Shown: positions 35,792 to 44,574 of the stretch, piece after piece
Layout: each line of letters begins with the position of its first letter
Position numbering within the stretch: the first letter of the stretch is position 1
Assembly (NCBI GenBank): GCA_964598535.1
Contig: CAZRCI010000006.1
Span: forward strand, 62,001 to 126,000
Source: JALHMI01 sp964598535
GTDB taxonomy: Bacteria; Planctomycetota; Planctomycetia; Pirellulales; PALSA-1355
Reading direction: 5' to 3'
Length of the DNA stretch: 64,000 bases
Position numbers and translations under genes: made by a program
Notes under the pieces: generated by a model
What the model was told of the DNA's origin: nothing
The model's database searches: none
Seen by the model: the letters and a program-made list of their open reading frames with translations, nothing else

Positions 35792-36798
35792 TGGACCGAC
35801 CCACGCGAGCGACGTTCTACTGGCTGGTGGCGGACACGTTTCGACAGGCCCGGGCGAACGGCATTTTATACGTGTTATTGGCGATCAGCTTATTGTCGAT
35901 CGCGGTCTGCTTGACGGTTGGCGTGAGCGGCGCCGAGTCGCTGTCGATTGGAGGTGATCCGCCCGACTTCCTGCCGCGGAACGATCCCGAAACGGCGCAA
36001 ACGGCCAAGCTCGAACAATCGGGCGTGGTGACGGCCGGCGGCACGCTGACGCTGGCCTGCGGCGCGATCGAAGTGCCCATTGCGCGCGATCGGCGGGGCG
36101 CGGTGCATTTTCTGCAATTGCTACTGGCCGGCGGCGTGGCCGACACCCTGGGGCTGTTGCTGGCGCTGATCTGGACGGCCGGCTTTCTGCCCTCGTTCTT
36201 GGACGCGAGTTCGATCAGCGTGTTGCTGGCGAAGCCCGCGCCGAGGTGGGTGCTGCTCGCGGGGAAATATACGGGCGTGCTCGCGTTCGTGCTGTGCTAT
36301 GCGGTGCTATTCGTGGTTGGCACGTGGTTGGCGATCGGCGTCAGGACGGGAATCTGGACGCTAGCTTATCTATGGGCGATTCCGTTGCTGTTGCTGCACT
36401 TCTCGGTGTTTTTCGCGTTTTCGGTGCTGCTGGCCGTAGCCACGCGGAGCACCGTGGTTTGCGTGCTGGGAAGCTTGATCTTCTGGGTGGTCGCCTGGAG
36501 CATGAACTTCGGCCGGCATGCGTTGTTTTCAGCCGGTGACATGGCGGGCGACGCCCTGAGGTCGCCGCTGTTGGCCTGGGTCGTCGACGCGGGGTACTGG
36601 ATCTTGCCGAAGCCCGCGGATCTGGGCGCGTTGTTCTACAACACCCTGGGCGCCGGCGATCACTTTGGGAGGATATTCGAGGCCGACGCACTCGCGTCCC
36701 ACGGCTTCTCGATGACGCTTTCGGTGCTAAGTTCCCTGGCGTTTGGGGCGATCGTGCTGTATGCGTCGATGCGATCGTTCGCCCGGGCGGATTATTAA
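35788..36798 (+). CDS. ABC-2 type transporter permease
   Basis: This 336-aa membrane protein has a first transmembrane helix at about 25-47 and an exported loop of about 75 residues (48-122). About five more hydrophobic helices follow: LGLLLALIWTAGFLPSFL, YTGVLAFVLCYAVLFVVGTW, LAYLWAIPLLLLHFSVFFAFSVLL, TVVCVLGSLIFWVVAWSM and a C-terminal MTLSVLSSLAFGAIVLYASM. The NatB/ABC-2 architecture and the 4-nt overlap with the ATPase gene show that they pair. Cargo is unknown; possibilities include ions, lipids or a small metabolite. Confidence 0.87.
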   Translation: MMDRPTRATFYWLVADTFRQARANGILYVLLAISLLSIAVCLTVGVSGAESLSIGGDPPDFLPRNDPETAQTAKLEQSGVVTAGGTLTLACGAIEVPIARDRRGAVHFLQLLLAGGVADTLGLLLALIWTAGFLPSFLDASSISVLLAKPAPRWVLLAGKYTGVLAFVLCYAVLFVVGTWLAIGVRTGIWTLAYLWAIPLLLLHFSVFFAFSVLLAVATRSTVVCVLGSLIFWVVAWSMNFGRHALFSAGDMAGDALRSPLLAWVVDAGYWILPKPADLGALFYNTLGAGDHFGRIFEADALASHGFSMTLSVLSSLAFGAIVLYASMRSFARADY

Positions 36799-36893
36799 GC
36801 GTAATCGCCAGCGCGTTGGCGTTAGGATTTATCCAGCGGCGGACCGCGCGTATACTGGGCACTTCTCATTCATTGTGGAGGTGCCAAACGCGT

Positions 36894-38351
36894 ATGACTG
36901 ATCGCCCTGCCCCGCCGTCCGATTCTGGTTCTTCTCCTTCTGACTCGCAACAACTCGTGCGCGGCATTGGGGTGGTGCAGGCCACGTCGCTGAACGTGGC
37001 GAATATGGTCGGCGTCGGCCCGTTCATTACGATTCCGCTGTTCGTAGCTGCGATGGGCGGTCCCCAAGCGCTCGTCGGTTGGGTGGTCGCGGCGATACTC
37101 GTGTTGTGCGACGGCCTGGTGTGGAGCGAACTGGGCGCGGCCATGCCCGGCAGCGGCGGCACGTATCACTTTCTGCGCGAGATCTACGGACGCTACCGCG
37201 GCGGGCGGCTGATCGCCTTTCTGTTCATCTGGCAGTTCATGATCAGCGGTACGCTCGAGCTGGCCTCGGGCTATATCGGCGCGGCGGGATACCTATCGTA
37301 TGCTGTCGAAGGACTCTCGGGCGGCGAACGAAGCATCGACGTGGCGATCTTCGAGTGGTCGTCGACCGATGCCGCGGGCAACGTCGCCACGACGCGCATC
37401 ACCTGGCTGATGGTTGTGGCGGCGCTGACGGCCATTTCGATAAGCATCGCGCTGTGCCGCAACATTCGCTCGCTGGCGGCGCTGGCCGTCGTGCTGTGCG
37501 GGGGCACGCTGCTCACCACGGCGATTGTAATCGTGGCAGGCATTTTGAACTTCGACGCCTCGTTGATTCAGTTTCCCGAGGGCGCGTTCACGCTGAACGC
37601 GGCGTTCGCCTCCGGCCTGAGCGGTGCAATGTTGATCGCCATCTATGATTATCTCGGGTATTACAACGTCTGCCACATGGGCGACGAGGTCGTACAGCCG
37701 GAAAAGACGATCCCCCGGGCGGTGATGATCTCGGTGGTCGTGGTAGCCGCGATTTACATGACGATGAACATCTCGATCATGGGCGTGGTGCCCCTCGAGC
37801 GGCTGATGGCATCGAAGAATATCGCCGCCGACTTCATGGAAATTCTCTACGGGCACAACGTGGCCATCGGGTTCAGCTTCTTTATCATCTGGGCGGCGTT
37901 GGCCTCGGTATTCGTAATGACCCTCGGCTACTCGCGGATTCTGTACGCGGCGGCCCAGAACGGCGATTTTTTTCGGGTCTTCGGCCAATTGAATCCGCGA
38001 GGGAAATTTCCGACCGTGGCCTTGCTGGCGCTGGGCCTGTTAACCGCGGTGTTCTGCTTCTTTTCGTTGGAAACGGTCATCCTCGCCGCGGTCATGGTGC
38101 GGATCGTGGTGCAGTTCTTGGGGCAGATATTTGGGCTGCACCTGCTACGCACCACGCGGCCCGACGTGAAACTGCCGTTTCGGATGTGGCTCTATCCGGT
38201 GCCGAGCCTGATTGCCGCGGTAGGCTGGCTGTTTGTGCTGATCGCCCAGTATGAATACCTGCCAATCGCGCTGGCGGTGCTCGTCGCGGGCGTTGTCATT
38301 TACCCGATGTGGCAGCGGATCGTACAGGCCGCGGATCGGGCCGCGACGTAA
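36894..38351 (+). CDS. APC-superfamily amino acid permease
   Basis: This 485-aa secondary transporter has about 12 transmembrane helices. The N-terminal signature VVQATSLNVANMVGVGPFITIPLF matches the unwound helix-1 GxG substrate site of APC carriers, and AAMPGSGGTYHFLREIYGR is the conserved helix 2-3 segment. GLSGAMLIAIYDYLGYYNVCHMGDEVVQPEKTIPRA is the helix 6-7 signature. It imports or exchanges amino acids or amines at the inner membrane; specificity is not readable. ATG 36894 is preceded by GGAGG at 12 bases. It follows the ABC pair by 95 bp in the same direction. Confidence 0.9.
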   Translation: MTDRPAPPSDSGSSPSDSQQLVRGIGVVQATSLNVANMVGVGPFITIPLFVAAMGGPQALVGWVVAAILVLCDGLVWSELGAAMPGSGGTYHFLREIYGRYRGGRLIAFLFIWQFMISGTLELASGYIGAAGYLSYAVEGLSGGERSIDVAIFEWSSTDAAGNVATTRITWLMVVAALTAISISIALCRNIRSLAALAVVLCGGTLLTTAIVIVAGILNFDASLIQFPEGAFTLNAAFASGLSGAMLIAIYDYLGYYNVCHMGDEVVQPEKTIPRAVMISVVVVAAIYMTMNISIMGVVPLERLMASKNIAADFMEILYGHNVAIGFSFFIIWAALASVFVMTLGYSRILYAAAQNGDFFRVFGQLNPRGKFPTVALLALGLLTAVFCFFSLETVILAAVMVRIVVQFLGQIFGLHLLRTTRPDVKLPFRMWLYPVPSLIAAVGWLFVLIAQYEYLPIALAVLVAGVVIYPMWQRIVQAADRAAT

Positions 38352-38523
38352 GTGCGACACCCCGTGAAACGGTGAAGCGCAGACGTCGCGTCCGGAGGCG
38401 ATCCGAAAACTGGCAGCCTATTTCAGCGACGATGCAAGCCTGTTCCTCGAAGCCATGCCCGCCGAAACCGCCGCGGCGTAACGAGACGAGTGGCTTGGCG
38501 TTCATCGATTGTCAGTTGCGGAG

Positions 38524-39219
38524 TCAGACCAGCCGGCTGATGACGGCGGCGGCGCGAATTCTTTGAAGCTCGCGCTGGGCGTCGGCCAGTGCCTCGCGAT
38601 GCACGTCCGCACCCGCGGCGAGCAAGTCGTGTTGTGTAACAGCCTCGGCGAGCCATTCTTCGACGCGCGGAATGAGCATCGCCAGGTGCTCGTCGCTAGG
38701 AACGAACGCAAACGGCAGGTAAGCCAGCCCGGCGGCGACGGTCGTCAACGCCGCGACCACGAAGCTGGTAAACGCCGAGAACGCGAGGGTGTTGGCGAGT
38801 ACAATTGCCAAGGCCGGAGCAACGGTCAGAGTGATGAAAAAGCCGCCGATGCGGCCGAGCGAATGATCGATCGCGGTACGCCCTTGTTGAAAACGCCGAA
38901 GCCTGCCGAGACGCCGCTGGAGCTGGTCTCGGTAATGCGCGCGGCGAGCCAACTCAACCTGTAAGCCCGCGCTCTCCGCAGTCAGCGTGTCGAGCCGCTG
39001 TTGGGCCCGCTGAAGATCTGCTTCAGTGGGCTGGGGAGCTGGTTGTGAAGCGTCTGGCCCTGGTTCCGTGCCGTTAAGAACCCTGGCCACCGGAACGATA
39101 GCCACGTGCGGAATGAAGAAGTTCTCCAGACAGTTGGGACAGCGCGTGAGCTGGCCTCCACAGCCCTCGGGCAGCAACAGCGGCGTGTGACAATGGGGAC
39201 AAGCGACCTTCAGCGTCAT
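38524..39219 (-). CDS. Zinc-ribbon membrane protein with coiled coil
   Basis: This 231-aa protein begins with a zinc ribbon (VACPHCHTPLLLPEGCGGQLTRCPNC, four metal-binding Cys positions). A Pro-rich linker follows, then a coiled coil (about 70-115, ADLQRAQQRLDTLTAESAGLQVELARR). Two adjacent hydrophobic helices (IGGFFITLTVAPALAIVLANTLAF and TSFVVAALTTVAAGLAYLPFAFV) and a second helical tail rich in Ala/Arg/Gln complete it. The layout of cytoplasmic zinc ribbon plus membrane hairpin is common in planctomycete proteins of unknown role. ATG 39219 is used; a GTG at 39231 adds four residues. Neither has a strong ribosome-binding site. Convergent with the APC gene, divergent from the SMR gene. Confidence 0.75.
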   Translation of the reverse strand: MTLKVACPHCHTPLLLPEGCGGQLTRCPNCLENFFIPHVAIVPVARVLNGTEPGPDASQPAPQPTEADLQRAQQRLDTLTAESAGLQVELARRAHYRDQLQRRLGRLRRFQQGRTAIDHSLGRIGGFFITLTVAPALAIVLANTLAFSAFTSFVVAALTTVAAGLAYLPFAFVPSDEHLAMLIPRVEEWLAEAVTQHDLLAAGADVHREALADAQRELQRIRAAAVISRLV

Positions 39220-39343
39220 GCGGTGGTCCACTGGTTGGCGGTGACCCGGCTTGATAGAACACGGTTCATTCAGGTTATTTTCAACCGAAGGTGGTTAGCG
39301 GTAAAGTGGAGCCTTTCGTGAACAACGGGTGAGAGGGCAAATC

Positions 39344-39700
39344 ATGGCGTGGGTGATTTTGATCGTGGCGGGACTCTTCGAAGTCAGTTGGGCGGTGGGC
39401 CTCAAGTATAGCGAGGGGCTCACGCGGCTATGGCCCACACTCGCCACGGCGGCCACCCTCGTGGTGAGCATGATATTGTTGGCGGTTGCCATGCGTTCGC
39501 TGCCCTTGGGAACAGCCTACACCGTGTGGACCGGAATCGGAGCGATCGGCACGGTCGTGCTGGGGATCTTGCTATTCGGCGAACCGGCGACCGCTTCCCG
39601 GCTGGCATGTATTGCCCTGATTCTGGTGGGAATTCTGGGGCTCAAACTGGCGACGCCCGAAGCGCCAGCTACCCCCAACGCCGTATTGCACCAAGAATAA
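39344..39700 (+). CDS. sugE: Small multidrug resistance protein, Gdx/SugE subtype
   Basis: This 118-aa protein has four transmembrane helices. The N-terminus MAWVILIVAGLFEVSWAVGLKYSEG carries the essential Glu13 and the FEVxWAxGLK pattern of the Gdx (SugE) subtype; helix 4 is RLACIALILVGILGLKL. Gdx proteins export guanidinium ion in exchange for protons as antiparallel dimers. The start ATG 39344 has GAGGG seven bases upstream; GTG 39329 is an alternative. I looked for a guanidine riboswitch upstream and saw none. Single gene. Confidence 0.92.
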   Translation: MAWVILIVAGLFEVSWAVGLKYSEGLTRLWPTLATAATLVVSMILLAVAMRSLPLGTAYTVWTGIGAIGTVVLGILLFGEPATASRLACIALILVGILGLKLATPEAPATPNAVLHQE

Positions 39701-39769
39701 GCGTTCGTTGCATGACGCTATAAAGACGGCCCGTATGTGGCAAGATTTTCTGGTCGGGAACATACCAGA

Positions 39770-40120
39770 CGCCGAGCGACAAGGTATCGCCCTTGTAGGG
39801 CTTGATGGTCGGTCGCGCGAATCGTACCACGGGGCGTTGCCCCGTGGTGACATGTTGCACGCCTGCGGCGTAAAAAGGGGCTTCCCTTCACCGGCCAGCG
39901 ATCCGCATGGGGCTTCGGCCGTAGGCCTGCAACATGTTAGCCTTGGGCATCGCCCAAGGTTTGCGGAATATCCCTCGTTCATTTCGTCGCCCTGTAGGGA
40001 CGCAACGTTATGGTGCGCGACAAGGTATCGCTCTTGCAGGGCTTGATGGTCGGTCACGCGAATCGTACCACGGAGCGTTGCCCCTGGCTGACATGTTGCA
40101 CGCCTCCGGCGTTACGGTTT
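39770..40120 (+). repeat. Palindromic intergenic repeat cluster (units A, B, A)
   Basis: Two copies of a unit of about 100 bp (39770-39873 and 40013-40117) share GACAAGGTATCG, GGGCTTGATGGTCGGTC and GACATGTTGCACGCC. Each carries a hairpin near GGGGCGTTGCCCC, intact in the first copy and decayed in the second. Between them a second unit type (about 39912-39985) has TTGGGCATCGCCCAA. Short frames across them are not credible genes. Confidence 0.75.
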
Positions 40121-40183
40121 GAACCGAGACGCTGGTGGCGTGCAAATCGCGTTGCCTGAGCGGACACCGTTTTCTAGCGTTGG

Positions 40184-42052
40184 CTATCGATGGATTGTGA
40201 ATGAGAGCGGATTGCGCCATACCCGGCAGAGTGGCGCGTCGTCGCGCCGGTAGCCCTCGGGAGCGTTGCGCCCGACGACGCCATGCCAGACGCGGCCAGC
40301 AGGATCGCGCCAGACATGGAGCAGGATGGTGCCCGGTGTCGGAGACGCCTCGTCAACCGGCAGTGCGTAAAAGCAGGGAGACGCGATCGCATCGTCGGGC
40401 AGGACGCCTAAGGCGCCGTTTGTACGATCGGTCACGCCGATGGCGATCAGGCCCGGCCCTTTGCGGTCGGACGCGAAGAACGCGATTGCGTCGCCCCCCT
40501 GCCCCATCCTGAAAGGTATTGTTTCTGCGGCGCTCTCGTAAACCGGCAACGGCAATATCAACCGCGGATCCTCGAGATCGATCGCGTACATGATCTGGTT
40601 GTAGTCGTACAGCGGCGTGGGCTTCTCGATCCCCGTCATGAATGTGGTGTAGGTGCCCTCGAAGTAGACGCGGCGGCCGCCATCGGCGTCGAACATCGGA
40701 TGCTGCCGCGGATTGTAAAAGCTGTATTTCTTGTGGCTGACGATCTTGCGCGCGTAGACCCAGGGCCCAACGGGCGTATCGGCCTCGGCGTACCAAAGCT
40801 CGCCGAGGAACGAGGTGCCGCCGCTCTCGCAGGTGATCATTACGTAGCGCTGGCGATACGGATTGAAGGTGACCGTGCCGGCATGAGCCTGGAGCAGCTT
40901 ACCCGTTTCAATATCGCGCAGCGCGAGCAGCGATTCGCCAGCTTTAAGCTTGCCGGAGCGTAGCCATTTTGCCTGTTCCTGGTGCGTGGGGGCCGGCGTG
41001 TTGGTCTTCCAACCGTAGACGACCTGGCCGGCCGAATCGCGTTCGATTTCCGGCTTTTCGAATGTGCTGCCGGGAGCGAGACAGGTGAACGACTCGAACT
41101 TCGCCAAATCGCTCAGGTTCTCAGCCTGGGCTGGAACACGCACGAGTGGATACGGATTGCCAAAATAGAGATAAGGCTCGCCCTTGAGCACGTGCTCGAA
41201 GGCATGTCCGTGAGGCATGGCGGGCGCGTGGAAATCGTAGGTGGCGGCTTTTTCGAATTGCCTCTTGTGAGGATCGAATTCGACCAGGCCGCGTTCGTAG
41301 ACCTCGAGAAATTTGCGGACCTTTACATAGCGGGCGAACAGGCGCTCGCCGCCGGAAGTGTCGCGCGCCTTGCAAAGGCCGTCGATCCAGGTCGGCCCCT
41401 CGCCGGGCATCTGACAGGTAGGCTTGGCGAAGCCTTCGGGCCCGATGAAATATTCGAGGTTCACGCCGCGTGCCGGATCGAGACCGCCCTGCCCCGGTAA
41501 ACTCGACGTGGCCCCGGGAACATGAAAGTTGCCCAGCGGATAGGCCGGACGGTTCGTATCGCCCCAGAACCAGTAGATGCGATCGGCGAACACGATGGAG
41601 TTGACGCTGTCGCTGCCCGTGACTTGCGCGTTGAGCAACGGCCGCTCGAGCGGAACGTCACGGCCCAGCAGAACGCTGTCGCGATAGATGCCCGCGCCGG
41701 TGACGCGGTACAGCCGCTGGGCGACGTTGTGGCGTTGCACGCGCAGCTCGGCGGTTTCGCCCGGCGTGGTGACGAGCGCCCGGCCATGAAAGCCAAAGCC
41801 GTCGGCGGGGAATTCATAGCCGTCGCTTTCGACGTGAAAGAACACCTTCTGGTTCATCAGGCCCGGCTCGTGAAAGGCGACGAGGCCCTGGGAGTCGGTC
41901 ACATAGCGCGTACCGTCGACGGTGCGCAGCTCGACGAGCGGGACGCCGCGTCCGGTCGCGTCGTCGATGACTGAGATGGCGAAATAATCCGCGGGCGAAG
42001 GCGGCTGCGTGCCGAGCACGATCGCAAGCATAAGCGATAGTGAATTCCACAT
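40184..42052 (-). CDS. Exported beta-propeller-like protein of unknown function
   Basis: This 622-aa protein has a signal peptide at the N-terminus (SLSLMLAIVLGTQPPSPA). A small beta-sandwich follows (about 20-110, YFAISVIDDATGRGVPLVELRTVDGTRYVTDSQGLVAFHEPG), resembling carboxypeptidase-regulatory domains. Then comes a large strand-rich body with WFWGDTNRPAYPLGNFHVPGA, EYFIGPEGF, ELWYAEADTPVGPWVYARKIVSH and FYNPRQHPMFDADGGRRVYFEGTY. The motif set suggests a five-bladed propeller like GH43 or DUF4185 proteins. Catalytic residues cannot be assigned. ATG 42052 has a strong GAGGGGG about nine bases upstream. Palindromic repeats flank the gene in inverted orientation. Confidence 0.75.
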   Translation of the reverse strand: MWNSLSLMLAIVLGTQPPSPADYFAISVIDDATGRGVPLVELRTVDGTRYVTDSQGLVAFHEPGLMNQKVFFHVESDGYEFPADGFGFHGRALVTTPGETAELRVQRHNVAQRLYRVTGAGIYRDSVLLGRDVPLERPLLNAQVTGSDSVNSIVFADRIYWFWGDTNRPAYPLGNFHVPGATSSLPGQGGLDPARGVNLEYFIGPEGFAKPTCQMPGEGPTWIDGLCKARDTSGGERLFARYVKVRKFLEVYERGLVEFDPHKRQFEKAATYDFHAPAMPHGHAFEHVLKGEPYLYFGNPYPLVRVPAQAENLSDLAKFESFTCLAPGSTFEKPEIERDSAGQVVYGWKTNTPAPTHQEQAKWLRSGKLKAGESLLALRDIETGKLLQAHAGTVTFNPYRQRYVMITCESGGTSFLGELWYAEADTPVGPWVYARKIVSHKKYSFYNPRQHPMFDADGGRRVYFEGTYTTFMTGIEKPTPLYDYNQIMYAIDLEDPRLILPLPVYESAAETIPFRMGQGGDAIAFFASDRKGPGLIAIGVTDRTNGALGVLPDDAIASPCFYALPVDEASPTPGTILLHVWRDPAGRVWHGVVGRNAPEGYRRDDAPLCRVWRNPLSFTIHR

Positions 42053-42175
42053 GGACAGATTCCCCCTCTGGGGCCAATGGTGCGCGGCTTGCCGGGCAAA
42101 ACGCCGGTAGTCCGTCGCAAGCAGATTGACTCCAGGATACCACGAACGGAACGGCGTTTTGCGCGGTCGGCTCTT

Positions 42176-42356
42176 TACGCCGTAGGCGTGCAACACGTCA
42201 GCACGGGGCAACGCCCCGTGGGACGATTCGCGCGACCGACCACGAAGCCCTGCAAGGGCGATACCTCCCGCGCACCAGGATGACGATATAAACGGGGGAT
42301 GCTCCGCAAACCTTGGGCGATGCCCAAGGCTGACCTGTTATCGGCCTACGGCCGAA
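42176..42356 (-). repeat. Inverted copies of the palindromic repeats (units A' and B')
   Basis: Read on the minus strand, 42176-42282 matches unit A (GGGGCAACGCCCC hairpin, GACCGACCACGAAGCCCTG) and 42290-42356 matches unit B (CCTTGGGCGATGCCCAAGG, then GGCCTACGGCC). They mirror the cluster at 39770-40120, so the beta-propeller gene lies between inverted repeats. Confidence 0.75.
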
Positions 42357-42433
42357 ATCCAAGGCGGATCGCTGTCCTCCTCGGACTCGCCTAAAAAACG
42401 ACGTTGCCGTTCTTCTGACTGCGCGGCGCAAGG

Positions 42434-42462
42434 TTGACATCCGGGTCGCGCCCGACAATCAT
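42434..42462 (+). promoter_or_regulatory. Weak promoter candidate upstream of the PEP-CTERM gene
   Basis: A perfect TTGACA (42434-42439) is followed after 17 bp by AATCAT (42457-42462). It would leave a leader of about 210 nt before the ATG at 42681. Nothing else is recognised in the 42357-42680 spacer. Confidence 0.3.
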
Positions 42463-42680
42463 TAAGTATTGGAATTGATCGTGTGCTCGATTCCTCACTC
42501 TTTGCGAGAATCGCTCGTGGACATGGCGCGGCCGGGGTGCGACTGGATCTGATCCGGCAGGCCTTTTCTTTTTAACGCGTGTCCTTTCCGTGCTCGCTGC
42601 TTCCTCGTCGCAGGCATGGCCTGGTTTGCGTGACCGCGCGTCCCCTCTGATCGTTCGCTGTTCCCCAGGAATCGTTACCA

Positions 42681-43709
42681 ATGTACTCGTTCGCGAAACA
42701 AGCCGTTCTCACACGCCGCAAACTTCCGTTGGCGATATTCCTCATTGCCTGGACGATTAAAACCGTGGCCGGGTTCGAAGCGGCCGCCGGTCCGTATCTG
42801 CTGGTCAACGGCCAGTCGTCGCAGAACGTAGTGCAATTTGACCTGACGACCGGCGAGGCGACGGTATTCGCCGAGTATCCAGGCGGCCCGTATCCGATCG
42901 GCACCTATCCGCGCAATCTCGTGGTTCGCGAAGATGGCGCGATCTTTGCGTCGATGCTGGCCGGCACCCAAAACGTCGTCCAGCTTGTCGAGCAACCGGG
43001 GAGCAGCGTGCGGCAAGCCGTCAGTTTCTCTCCCAGCGTTGGCCGCTTGGGAACGGCCCAACTCGCGATCTATGAGAACGACGTGTTCGTTGCTGGGGAC
43101 GGGGCACGGCATATTTTTCGGTATGACGGACAAACGGGGACTGAAATCGCGCGCTTCAGCGTCACGGGATCGAACAATATTCGTGGGATGACCATCAAAG
43201 GCTCCATGCTCTACTACGCCGAAGTCTTTCAAAATACCGTGCGGATGTACGACCTGACGCTCGACCCGCTCGTTGGCGGAACCTTGATTGACTCTTCGCC
43301 TCATTTGTACGAGCCGAGCCACCTTACGATCGGGCACACCGGCAACTTGCTGATTTCTAGCCGGCAAAGCACGCTCGTTCAGGAATTCGACCCCATCACC
43401 GGCCAGTTCCTGGGAACGTTTATCGACATTGCCGATTTCGAGCCGGTCGCGACCGGAAATTATCGGATCGAGTACATGCCTGAGGTCGACAGCTACTTTG
43501 TCTCGACGGGGCGCGACCGCGTCTATCAACTCGGTCTGAATGGCGAACTGACGCGCATCTTGCAGAGCGACTTGTTGGACGTGGTCATCGGCACGGCCTT
43601 CCTGGTTCCCGAGCCACCCACCGCCGTCCTCGCGTTGCCGGCGTTCGTCGCCGCGCTGGCTTGGCGCCGCAAACGCGGGCTCGCAGCGTCCCGCTCGGGT
43701 ACCGCGTGA
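42681..43709 (+). CDS. PEP-CTERM-type exported beta-propeller protein
   Basis: This 342-aa protein has a signal peptide (residues 1-35), a beta-propeller-like repeat body and a C-terminal sorting signal: VPEPPTAVLALPAFVAALAWRRKRG, that is VPEP, a hydrophobic helix and basic residues. The body has repeats such as NGQSSQNVVQFDLTTGEATVF, YDGQTGTEIARFSVTG and FDPITGQFLGTFID, each like an NHL/YVTN blade. PEP-CTERM proteins are recognised by exosortases and linked to extracellular polysaccharide; no exosortase is in the window. AGGA lies ten bases upstream of ATG 42681. Monocistronic as far as visible. Confidence 0.82.
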   Translation: MYSFAKQAVLTRRKLPLAIFLIAWTIKTVAGFEAAAGPYLLVNGQSSQNVVQFDLTTGEATVFAEYPGGPYPIGTYPRNLVVREDGAIFASMLAGTQNVVQLVEQPGSSVRQAVSFSPSVGRLGTAQLAIYENDVFVAGDGARHIFRYDGQTGTEIARFSVTGSNNIRGMTIKGSMLYYAEVFQNTVRMYDLTLDPLVGGTLIDSSPHLYEPSHLTIGHTGNLLISSRQSTLVQEFDPITGQFLGTFIDIADFEPVATGNYRIEYMPEVDSYFVSTGRDRVYQLGLNGELTRILQSDLLDVVIGTAFLVPEPPTAVLALPAFVAALAWRRKRGLAASRSGTA

Positions 43710-43783
43710 AAGCCGGCCCCTCCCCCGTTTCACCTTCACGATCCATGCCGTTGAAGGTATAGCCTAAGCATGGTCCAAGTTTC

Positions 43784-44281
43784 ATGATTTTTGGAGCGGT
43801 TGAGGATTCCGTGCAGGACGAATTTGAGCTTCCTGAGGGGATCGTCCCGGCCGCTGGTCTGGTGCTGGATATCGGCGGCGAGGGGCGGCATCCGGTGGCC
43901 TGGAATCTAAACCAGCGGCGCCACGGCTCTGGGATTCTTGCTGAACGGCCGATTGCGCGGCTGATTCTGGCGCGGGCCGACGCGATCCCGCTGCAAGCGG
44001 GTTCGGTGGATCTGGTAATCGTCGAACGCACCCCGCTTCGCCGTCGAACGCTCGAGGAAATCAACCGCGTCGTGAAGGCCGACGGCAATATTCTCTTAAG
44101 GCACGCCATCACGCCGGCAGGCGATCCGCATCGGGTGGCGCTCGCCATCTTACGAGGCCGGGCAGCGCGGCGGCAGTTCGCGCATCGAGGATGCCAGATC
44201 CAGGAAACCATGATCCGCCGCTCTGGCATGGGGCATCCTGGCAGATACGACGTGGATGCTTGGGCGGCAAAACGCCTCTAG
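43784..44281 (+). CDS. Small methyltransferase-like protein with reduced SAM domain
   Basis: This 165-aa protein resembles a class I methyltransferase of the type 11 group. AGLVLDIGGEGRHPVAWNL corresponds to SAM motif I; LARADAIPLQAGSVDLVIVERTPLRRRTLEEINRVVKADGNILLRHAI corresponds to motifs II-IV and the post-motif helix (usually DAxxLPFxDxSFDxV...). Motif I is degenerate (GGEGR instead of GxGxG) and the domain is shorter than normal, so activity is uncertain. ATG 43784 fits; the ribosome site is weak. Structured hairpins follow the stop. A truncated relative or a specialised binding protein are both possible. Confidence 0.65.
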   Translation: MIFGAVEDSVQDEFELPEGIVPAAGLVLDIGGEGRHPVAWNLNQRRHGSGILAERPIARLILARADAIPLQAGSVDLVIVERTPLRRRTLEEINRVVKADGNILLRHAITPAGDPHRVALAILRGRAARRQFAHRGCQIQETMIRRSGMGHPGRYDVDAWAAKRL

Positions 44282-44305
44282 CCGCGTGGCTCTAGAACAA
44301 AAGAG

Positions 44306-44407
44306 GCCCGCGCGGACCTTACGGGCAAAGGATCCGCGCGGGCAGCGACGTGTGGAAGGTGGCGACCTGCAAGCAATCAAGCAGGTTAGACAGAGAAGGC
44401 CGCCACC
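44306..44407 (+). terminator. Two adjacent strong hairpin structures
   Basis: An 11-bp stem GCCCGCGCGGA/TCCGCGCGGGC (44306-44316 with 44333-44343) is followed by a nested structure. Its outer stem is GGTGGCG/CGCCACC (44358-44364 with 44401-44407) and its inner stem ACCTGC/GCAGGT (44365-44370 with 44381-44386). The first probably ends the methyltransferase-like transcript. The second may be part of a small RNA or a leader for the next gene. No T run follows either. Confidence 0.45.
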
Positions 44408-44574
44408 GTCCAGGACGGGTGATACGCTCAAATTAGCCCGAGCATATGAGCGTTTGATGAGTGGGGCATAAGATTCTGGTCCGAATCATGGCTGCCGGCC
44501 TCTCGTAGTACGATGCTCGCATTGTGGTCCTGAATATTTGGAGACTGGACCGGATACGGCTATAATCGTCGCTC

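Noticed and set aside
38509..38964. Plus-strand 151-codon frame after the APC permease
   Set aside because: Antisense to the zinc-ribbon membrane protein, which has coherent domains.
39231..39343. Guanidine riboswitch upstream of the SMR/Gdx gene
   Set aside because: None of the ACGR-loop hairpins or conserved ykkC-type blocks could be found in this leader.
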